Positions 55,488-64,000 of a stretch of 64,000 bases of DNA are shown here, one piece after another. The notes beneath the pieces are model-generated. The model was not told the DNA's origin. It made no database searches and was given only the letters and a program-made list of their open reading frames with translations. The DNA is taken from positions 36,166,501 through 36,230,500 of the forward strand of contig JAZHRO010000002.1 in NCBI GenBank assembly GCA_037157565.1, read 5' to 3'. This DNA is from Thalassia testudinum (taxonomy: Eukaryota; Streptophyta; Magnoliopsida; Alismatales; Hydrocharitaceae). Numbering within the stretch: position 1 is the first letter of the stretch; each line of letters starts with the position of its first letter. The position numbers were made by a program, and so were the translations under genes.

Positions 55488-58124
55488 TATAATGACCCAT
55501 CACACTTTTAACATTTTAAGACGTCTGGAGTCTCAATCAGACGTCTGTCCAGACGTCTAGACCTTTTCCCAGACATTTGAAAATGAAATTTTTGTACGCA
55601 CACTACGCTCTACGCGTGGGTAGTGCACAGAACCCTCCTCTTCTCTCTCTCCCTTCCTTCCCCAAACCCTAAACCCCCCATGTCATCTATTTAAGCCCCC
55701 CTCCTCTCCTCTCCGCTCCACACACCACCACCACCACCTTCATAGTTGTGCGAGAGTGGAGAGAGGAGGCGAGCGAGGGAGAGCGAGAAGGAGGAGGAGA
55801 GTGCGGGAGGAGGAGGAGGCCGAGGTTAGAGAGCTTCGGTGGAAGCTCGACGGAGCTCGCACGGCCACCGCGAGCGCGTGCGGGAGGAGGAGAGAACTCT
55901 GGGAGGCGGCCTCCCGATCATCTACAGCGGCTGGAGTTGCGGTGGCGCGAGGCGAAGCGCAGCGGAGAGTGCTGGGAGGAGGTCCTGATACTGGAAGTTT
56001 TCCAGTATCAGATGTCTGGAGTGGAGTCTAGACGACTGACGGAGTACCTAGACGTTTGGAGTTAAGGCCAGACGTCTGAAAGTTCATTTATCGCAAAGGT
56101 ACGTAATCTCCTTGCGCCATGCATATCCTAGAGTAAGGATATGTGTTGGCTAACCCCGCCTGCGTTGTCGTATGCAGGTGCAGCCTTGGGAAGGAGAGCG
56201 GACACCGCGCTTTTGGACGTTTGATCAGGTCACCAGATGTCCGGAGGTGCGTCTAGACGACCGGAGGCATTGATCGATGTCTGGAACTACCTTCAGACGA
56301 TCGCAGAGAAGGCTTGGACATCTGAGGACACCCAGGGACTTAAGGTAAGGTTCTGGTACCTTTTAAGACATCTGGACTTGTTCCCAGACGTCTGATTTTG
56401 AACAGTAGGCACGTTTTTGACCCATTTGGGGTTCGATCGGGGTCTGTTTCATGCAAATGAAATACCTATATTTTCCTTGCAAGTTTCTCTATGTACTAGA
56501 GTCCTTTGTACACTGTTCTGAACCCTCCTTTTGTGATGTATTCCCTGGTGTAGGGTTTTAGCCTGTTGCGTGTTTGGGGCTCGCAGAGATGCCTGAGTCT
56601 GCGGTTCGAGCCCCCATTACTCCCGTGGTGCCTGGTAGAGTAGTTAATTTTGTTAATGATATTTAAATAAAAATGTGCTTTTGGAAATAGCCAAATGGAA
56701 CCCTAGGATGTGGCATGAACCCTAGGATAAAGAAATGAATGAACCGTTTGTGCTGTATAATGTACTTGCATACATGATTGAGCTAAACTGTTAGCAATTG
56801 CCTGTAATTTTGAGCTGCCTGTAATTTATGAACAATTACCTGTGAAATCACCAGTTGCATGTATCGAATTATGAAAACACGAGCTGCCTGTATATGCACG
56901 AGAGATGAATTGTGAATGGTGAAATCTGGATCGGAATAAATGAGGTGAACAACAGCATGAACCCTAAGGGGAATTAGGAGTAGAACTCCTGTGGATAGAT
57001 GGAAACCTGGAATGTTGACGGGAAGTGTGCTGGCTCTTGAGTACATGGTACCAAGGAGAGCAACTGCCCCCTTTTCGTGTAGAGCGGAGCTAGCCGCCTT
57101 TGGGTTGAGACTCGGGGCTAGGATTGGCCACTCTATACCGACTCTTATTGGTCCTCGTGTACGCGGTACTGAGGCGAGCTACTAGTGTAGGGAGAGAGCT
57201 AGCCACCCCATGGGGCCCGAGGTTCAGCTAGCCACCCTACACTGACTTGTTAGGCCCTCTGGGCAAACCGGGGTAGTTAGACAAGGGTGCACGGACTGTG
57301 GAGGGGCGAGACCCCTGTTTGGTTCTAAGGGGCGAGACCCCTGTTTTGAGAGGGCAAGGCCCTATATTGTTCCATGTTGTACTTTGGGCATACTCGTTAG
57401 TGGAAACGACTGACTTCGTGTCAGTGCGGGGTAGCTACCCGTATGCTTATCAAGCGTGCCGTAGTCATTGCTACGTCTTGACAGTGGCCTCAGGGTGGTT
57501 GACTGGGTGTAGGACTACTACGGGGGACTCTCCTGGCCAGGAGAGCACCACGTGTACCTTCTACTCTACAGAAAAAACTGCAATCAAGATCGTTCCCACG
57601 AGGAACATGCAAGATCAAGAATATCTGGATGTTTGAGAAAAATGGGTGAAAAGGAAATACGCATAAAATAGATAAATAGAAAAGAGAATTAAACCTGTTG
57701 CTTTTACTGTTTTAGATAGTATAGATACCACTCTACTCAGCATTCGCTGGCTCTATCTTTTCACAATACTGTTTAGGACCAGGAGTTGAGCAACCTGAGC
57801 TTCCAGCTGCGGAGGGTGCTGGGCCCAGTCGAGCCCAGCAGTAGTTTTCAGCACTTCTTTCTTCATTCCTTTACTGTTGTAGGAAGTATTGGACTACTAG
57901 TTACTGTTTGACTCTACTGTTTACTTCCGCTTTTCGTTGATTTTGTTGTTGTGGTGGCATGTAATGGAACAACAGATTTACTTTCCTTTACTGTTATATA
58001 CTTTTCTTCTGCTTAGTTATAATGCATATGTGAATGTGGTTTACTTTCCTGCTATTTGCTTATTTCTTCTTGGATGACTGGGTCTCGGGATTAGTTGAGG
58101 CGAGCTGGTCTCGGGTCCTGTAGG
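55488..58124 (+). mobile_element. LTR E3 (about 2.6 kb), eroded ends
   Basis: It matches E2 in the same orientation. The start TATAATGACCC looks like a mutated LTR terminus, and the right end TCGGGTCCTGTAG is changed where A4 joins. Five exact AGACGTCT palindromes (about 55521, 55537, 55550, 56069, 56386), the TATA-like TATTTAAG (55688-55695) and the GT-AG unit (56099-56177) are conserved. A telomere-type box AAACCCTAAACCC lies at 55664-55676, just upstream of the TATA. No matching TSD was found. Confidence 0.75.
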
Positions 58125-60400
58125 TGATAAATGCTGGTTTATCATCATTCTTATGCATTAAAACAAACCTAGCTCTTAGGATTTTTGCTCTACAAATGGG
58201 TTTTTGGGCTGCGTTTAGGCATTAACTAGGTTAGGCATGCATTGCATTTTTTCTTGTCATTTTAATGTGTTTTTGTGAGTGTTAGGGATGAACAGATATA
58301 CAGATCCCTAAAACCGTAGCACTCAAGAAGGCAACTGGTGAAGAAGAAGCATAGACTAGTTGGAACTCAGCTTGATCCAGTTCACCACAGCTGGAATCTA
58401 GCTCACTTGGACTAGGGTTAGTTCATCATAACTCCATTTAGCTCATCTCAGCTGAAGGGCAGCTCAAAAGAGCTCATCTTAGCTCACCCTAGCTTAGGTC
58501 AACTCAGATCCAGCTCAACTTAGCTGAGTCTAGCTCATCTCAGCTCCCACTAGTCCACAAGGAGCTCTAGCTAGCTCAACTGAGTTGACTGGAGTTCACC
58601 CCAGCTTAGGTCCAGCTACATCCAGCTCCACTCAACTCCAGCCAGCTGAAGATGAATTCATTCTAGCTCAGGAAGCTCAAGTCCAACTCCTAGGGATCCA
58701 GCTTAGCTCAAGCTAATTGAGCTAAGCTACCTTAGCTGTCTCAACCAGCTCAATTCTCCCTGGGAGCACCAAACCCAGCTCACCTCAGCTCCATTCAACA
58801 GAAGCTAGCTCACTTTAGCTTGGCTTAGCAGCTAGTAAAGAACTAGCAAGCTAAGCCAGCTAGAGTAGCCCCATGTTGACCTCTTCAGTAGCTGCCAGTT
58901 CCAATTTAGCTCCAGACTCTGCATATCCAGCTCCTCTCCTCAAACCCTAAGCTCCACATGCATATTCCTCTACTCTATAGCTAGCTAAGCTAGCTTATCT
59001 TAGCTTAGCTTAGCTAGCATCCACCTCCATGGAACCAAAAACCTAACCCTAACTCGCCCTACATAACCTACCACTCCAAGTCCACCTAAGCCTACTTAAG
59101 CTAGCTCCACCTCTACTCAAGTTGGCACCACCTCTTCACCACCTTTCACCCCTCAACTAACCACCAAAAGACACCTAAAGTTGGTGCCAAAACTAACCCT
59201 AACTACCTCCCTTTTGGCGCCAACCTCAACACCCATATCCACCCTACACATAACCCCTCCAAGCCATCTCCACCATCCACCTCAACCCCCTTCTAGATGC
59301 CTAGAAGTTAGCGCCAACCCATGGCACCTCTCCATGGTTGGCACCACTTTTAGGTGTCCCTTGGCCACCCATAACTACCCCCCTTACACCCCTTTGGTGG
59401 CGCCAACTCTCCTTAGCCTTAGGATCACCTAACCACCTCCATCTTCCCATCTTAGTCCTCCATCTCAAGAGTCACGTTAACCCCTCATCCTACCCTATAA
59501 AAAGACCACCACCCATCACCTTACAACCCATCCTTGGCTAGCAAATTTCCTCTCATAATATACCTAAAGCCCACGCCCAAGAGAGAAGAAGAAGAAGATT
59601 AAGGGGATATTTTGTCCCCTTGGTGCCTTCCCCTCTTCCCTTCTCTCTTGTGCCCACACCAGCCAAAGGAGGAGCCAGGCAAGGAAGACCTTTGGAGGAG
59701 GTCTTGAAGGTGGTCCATGCCACCTTGGAGGAGAAATTGAGGGTGGTGCACGCCCACCCTAGGTGAAAAGACTTGAGGTGGAGAGCATCCACCTTGGAGG
59801 TGCTTTCAAGGGAGGAGAAGAAGGAGACCCTCTTTTCAAGCCAAGGAGCAGCTAGGCTTGGAGCAAGAAGACTCCCTTCTTCACCAGATTCTACAAAAGG
59901 ATTTGTGTTTCTTCTATTACTTTTATATTTTACATTTCTAGTAGAAGCATTCCTCTACTTGTCTTTGTAAAAGAACACAAATTCTGCTAAATTAATTTGC
60001 CTTCTTTTTAATTACTTGTTGCAATTGTTTGTCTTTGTTCTAGCACTCGTTTCACTTCCACTTCCTAATTACTCTAGGCCTCTACTTGCTTAGAGTGAGC
60101 TTAGGTAGTGGACATATTTATCTCTTAAATTTTAGGTTAGTAATTTTAGGTGTTAGTACTTTTCCGTCACAATTCGCATTTTGTCCTTATTATTTCAAAA
60201 CTGAAAAAAAATTATATATTTAAAATACCAAAAAGAAAGTTGAGATTTATTTTCTAAGCAAGAGAGTTGGATTGCAAATTTACCTCCTTGGACGACCATA
60301 GATATTCCCCTATTTAGGAATATAAATTTAAAAGCGTATGCGATTTGGCTTATTACGACTTAAAAACCCACTTTTACAAATCACTGCAAATTTTGCATCA
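58125..60400 (+). mobile_element. 5' LTR of element A4 (2276 bp)
   Basis: It starts TGATAAATGCTGGTTTATCA (terminal hairpin) and ends TTTTGCATCA, five bases before a PBS. The AGCT-rich block is at about 58350-59010 and the TATA box CTATAAAAAG near 59495. Downstream lie GA- and CT-rich segments, and near the 3' end CCTTGGACGACC, shared with A1 and A3. It is the reference copy for family A. ORFs inside (for example 59181-59432) are Pro-rich shadows. Confidence 0.88.
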
Positions 60401-60405
60401 CTTTT

Positions 60406-60423
60406 TGGCGCCGTTGCCTGGGA
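60406..60423 (+). promoter_or_regulatory. Primer-binding site of element A4
   Basis: TGGCGCCGTTGCCTGGGA matches the Athila/Tat site for tRNA-Asp at 17 of 18 positions. It proves that A4 is a 5' LTR with its interior to the right. Confidence 0.9.
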
Positions 60424-62030
60424 GGCATGGCTTTGCATTAATCATTTTTATCTTGCTTGAAGTGGATCTCATCCCCTTCTCTTTCTTGTCTCTTGTGTGT
60501 GCAGGTTGGTTCTCTTTTCTGGTCACATAGTCAATTAAAACTAACAAAAAAATATTAAACTTGGCTTTCAGGATCCCAAACATCTTAATTAAGTGGAGTG
60601 GTGCCCATTAAAATTCATTGATTGCTTGTATGCTTCATTAAACATCACTCCAATCCAAGTGTTGGTGTTCTGATTTTCGAGTCCAGATTTCTGTTCGGAC
60701 TTCAAAAATCAATTCCTAACACCACAAGTCTCCTAAAATTCTAAAATTTCATACAGTGATTGCAAATTAAGTTAGGAACTTTTTTTTCCAAATTTCAGGT
60801 CAATTGGCTTTGTATTTAATTTTTAAAAATTCGTGGACTACAGAGGGATCACACCCTCTAATCTTCCTATTATGCTACTGTTCGTGAATTTTTAGAATTT
60901 TTATACTCATTCAATTTTTGTGAAATTTAGCTTTCTGGAATCCTTGTGAAATTCTACATCTCACATAAAATCACCAAAATTTTCTGAAGCTAGTGGTTGT
61001 ACAAAAAGTCCAGAATACTCACAGGTATCATTTCTGGACTTGGACACCAGCACAAACAAAAATTCACAGCAAATATCAAATAAATTCCTAAAATCTTACA
61101 AAAATATTTTCTAAAATTCTTGTTTGATTTTATTCAAAGTAGTGTGTTGTTTGAATTGTTTGGACCACTACTTAATACAGACAGCTTAAAACTAACTCAT
61201 TGGTAGTTAAATTTCTATCCTAGGATCAATCGAATTAGGATTTATTTTTCATTTTTAGAGACAAACCACTAAAAGAAAATTGATCTCAACCCATACAACT
61301 TGATTTCCTTTTTTTTGTGAAACTTCAAACTTGTCTGAAGCCTTAAGAAAGGAAACCCTAAAACTCATTAATTTAAATCAAATCCTAAAAGACAAGAATA
61401 CATCAATTGTGTGACAACTTGATTTGCATTGGAACTACTTTCCAATTCCTGCACACACACAAAAAAATTGAAATAACAAGGCAATAACCCAAATTAGTGC
61501 CGACCACATTCCGTGTGCACTATAGTATCCTAGACCTAACTAAAATCCATAGCAACTTGACCCCTAAGGCTTCATCAACTTAGGCTTGCTATATAAGTCT
61601 TAAGTTTTCTCTAGTTAATACCAATTCTGTCATCTATATCTGGTGTTCAGGCTGAGGGGCCATGTCAAACAACTAGGCGTGGGTTTGTACAAGCACCTGG
61701 GGTCTTCCCTGGGAAACGCTTGGGCCCAAACCTCCCCTTAAGCAACTTGGCTAGATTTGTTGACAGAACGGGTATTCACTATTGATTATTTATTTCCTAC
61801 GGAGACCGAGTCTTAGGTTTATTTTTAGAGAGTCACACTTAAGTTAGGTCTAGCTTTTGTTGTTTGAATTGCACACTTTCTCTCATCTCTTTCTCTTCTC
61901 CTCCCCTCCAATTCTTCCAAAACAGTGCATGCACGAGCGATGGTCCCAAAATTCACATCTTGAGGGACCATCTGATTTCACCTCCCGTAGCCGAAAATCG
62001 TTGTTTTCTTCTCCCTCCTCCTCTAAGAAA
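60424..62030 (+). other. Untranslated leader of element A4
   Basis: There is no convincing ORF over 1.6 kb. TTGTGTGTGCAGG near 60495 resembles a splice acceptor. CT-rich sequence precedes the gag start. Athila leaders are of this length. Confidence 0.55.
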
Positions 62031-62209
62031 ATGGAAAACCCAGGAAGCTGACAAAAAAATTCTGCTTCCACTTCTAACCTGTCAATCGACCCACAAGCTG
62101 ACTTCCCCCTCCCTCACCTCCCTCAATTGGAGCAACCAGAAATTCTTGCAGGGCCAGGTGGCCCTCCAATTCTAACTCAAAATCCAAAGCCCTTTTCCTT
62201 GATGGTCGA
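62031..62209 (+). pseudogene. Element A4 gag start, truncated
   Basis: An ATG at 62031 opens MENPGS, followed by a TGA stop and then an open stretch SIDPQADFPLPHLPQLEQPE, then GPGGPPILTQNPKPFSLM. The Pro-rich N-terminus and the position after a PBS and long leader fit an Athila-type gag. It is cut after about 59 codons by LTR C2. The TGA stands where CGA (Arg) is plausible. The call rests on position and composition rather than a strong motif. Confidence 0.5.
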
Positions 62210-64000
62210 TGATGACAGACTCATCATGATCTCTAATTATCCTTAATTAACTAGTCTTCCTAGTTAATTAGCTAAGAATATGAATATATTGGGGTTAATT
62301 GTAAAATAAGGGATATATAGTAAAGGACCTCAAAATAAGTTTAAAATGATATTTTATCATTCAATTAATATTATTAACAATCTAATTAATAATTGGACTC
62401 GAGATCTTATTAATCATTTCCTTAATTAATAGGTTAAGTAACTTAAACATAATGTATACATAAGTATATAATAACTTAAGTACTTTACTAAATTTAATAA
62501 ATTAACCTGAAAAAGGTCAAAAATGTAAATTCAAGGTGTAAACATAATAATTACCTTATTTACTAACATATATAAAAAGTTGAGAAAGATCTAAGTTAAG
62601 ATAAACCTTTAAAACCTGGGTTTACATTTAGGTCCTTACTATTCTTTGCAATCGGGTACTTAATTTTCAAATAGGTCCTTAGGTTTCATCGCACATAGGT
62701 CCCTATCTTCTTCTTCTTCTTTCAGCTAGTTGAACAGCTGATGACAGAGGGTGATTCCACTGCTCGATCACTACCCTACCGACATCATTCTTTCTTCTCC
62801 AAGCTCCTGGAGCTTGCGCTCACCATCCCATCTTCATCCATCAGTCTGGATTACTCTGAAATCCTAATTTTAGGTGGGAGTTAACCTCACCATCGTCGGA
62901 GACGATGTCGGAGGTTAAGCTCTCCTAGCTTCTTCGTCCAGACTCCACCGCCCTCTTCATCATCGTTAGCTATAAATTGACCCCCACCCCTTCGATTTCT
63001 GTAAGTTGGCTCCCTTCCTTCTTCTAACACTGAGCTAACCCAATAGGCTATTCGTCTGCAACTTCGGCGATCTTCCACACCATTCTTCGACTTCCTTCGT
63101 CCATCTTGATTAGCTGAGGAGCTTTGCTGAGGTTAGCCGCGTCTTTGGACAAAGGAGACAACCAAGGAGATCCTCTGCTCCATTCAAATTTGCCCGCCGG
63201 AGATTCTTCTCATTCCCTCTGATTTCGTCGTCCGTCATGAGCCATCAGCGGAGTCCCTTTGACCCCTTCGTTCAGGTAACAGTAGGTAGCAGTAGTAGTT
63301 TAGGTAGTTAATTAGTTAGTTAGCTTAGCTTAATTTCAGATTCCAGACTTCACCTTCTTCGAGTCCGGCGAGTTCTTTGAGCTTGCTGGAAATCTGATTT
63401 TGTCTTTTTAAGCCACTGCCCACCTTCCTCTATCACGCATGACCATTTCTAATTCATTAAAACACTAATGTTATCACTGATTTGCCTAATTCACCTTCAC
63501 CTTCAACAGATACTGTCACTGTCCATGGCGGCAGTAACTGAGCTTAGATCCACTTCCATAGGGTCCTCCACCACCTATTCACAATCTAAGGATACTATTC
63601 GACACTTTAATTTGTATAAATACCACATATAACCTAAAAACCTAATTTTATTGAAGCTTTTGAGCTTACTATCAATGGCGGCTCAAGAGCAGTTAAAACT
63701 TTAATTTAACTAAATATGTATCATCGCAATCCTCTTTAGACTAGTCTCAACCACTTATTTGAGTGGGAGACCAAGTCTCGTGCCTTAACTAACTCAATTT
63801 TCACTCAAATTGAATTTACTGTAAAATCTTACATATAAAGAGATAATGAGGAATTAAATGTGATCTTGAGGTTCCTTGCAACCTCAGGATCCTTTTTAGA
63901 TAAAAAATGACATAATTTTTCATTATGTATACAATTTCCACTTTTTCTGGACTCATTGGAGCTTCGGCGAGCTCCGGCGAGTCAAAATCTAGTCTTCAAC
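62210..64000 (+). mobile_element. LTR C2, continues past the window
   Basis: It starts TGATGACAGACTCATCATGA (terminal hairpin). It matches C1 in reverse: the AT-rich block (62280-62600), the CATTTAGGTCC segment near 62630, the CTCCTGGAGCTTG segment near 62805, and CAGGTAACAG near 63274. The distal 2 kb lie beyond the window, so a TSD cannot be checked. The small ORFs are shadows. Confidence 0.78.

Overview
The window is plant nuclear DNA from a repeat-rich, gene-poor region. It holds no intact host gene. The evidence for a plant is repeated Ty3/gypsy retrotransposon coding sequence of the Athila type (gag, protease, reverse transcriptase, RNase H, integrase), primer-binding sites of the tRNA-Asp type used by Athila/Tat elements, very long LTRs, and one exon-sized fragment of a plant nucleotide-sugar (UDP-xylose type) transporter. 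The species cannot be named from this sequence.

Layout, left to right. 1-4554: a minus-strand element (G) with a decayed acidic ORF, a PBS and a 1.8 kb LTR. 4555-12371: internal region of an Athila element (F1) on the plus strand, running from protease to integrase and cut at the reverse transcriptase active site by a solo LTR (E1, 5780-8485). 12372-17332: the LTR that probably closes F1 (H). 17335-18236: right end of a CACTA DNA transposon carrying the transporter fragment. 19455-22515: candidate LTR I. 22516-25802: unassigned AT-rich DNA. 25803-29205: LTR pieces J, K and A1, followed by a short island with a tRNA-like sequence (29484-29547). 29635-33617: LTR C1 with a 5-bp duplication. 33623-36415: end of an LTR, a degenerate PBS and a GC-rich internal region without recognisable proteins. 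36416-45420: one A-type LTR split twice by solo LTRs of family DB in opposite orientation, one of which is itself split by an A-type LTR. 45420-47690: third DB copy. 47691-53934: second Athila-type element (F2), with gag cut by solo LTR E2 and nearly all of pol deleted. 53935-58124: DB4 truncated by E3. 58125-62209: 5' LTR, PBS, leader and gag start of an A-type element, cut by LTR C2 (62210 to the end).

The layers give a relative history: F1, F2 and the old A LTR are the oldest, DB and E came next, and A3 entered a DB copy after that. Stop codons in F1 and F2 are mostly TAG, TGA or TAA where the family normally has Gln, Arg or Trp. That pattern fits C-to-T decay of methylated, silenced DNA.

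No new gene-based system was found. The best unexplained signals lie in the LTRs: dense GACGTC palindromes around the promoter of family E, a conserved GT-AG intron-like unit in the same family, 5'-terminal hairpins shared by several LTR families, a 17-bp duplication flanking A3, and the CACTA-borne transporter fragment.
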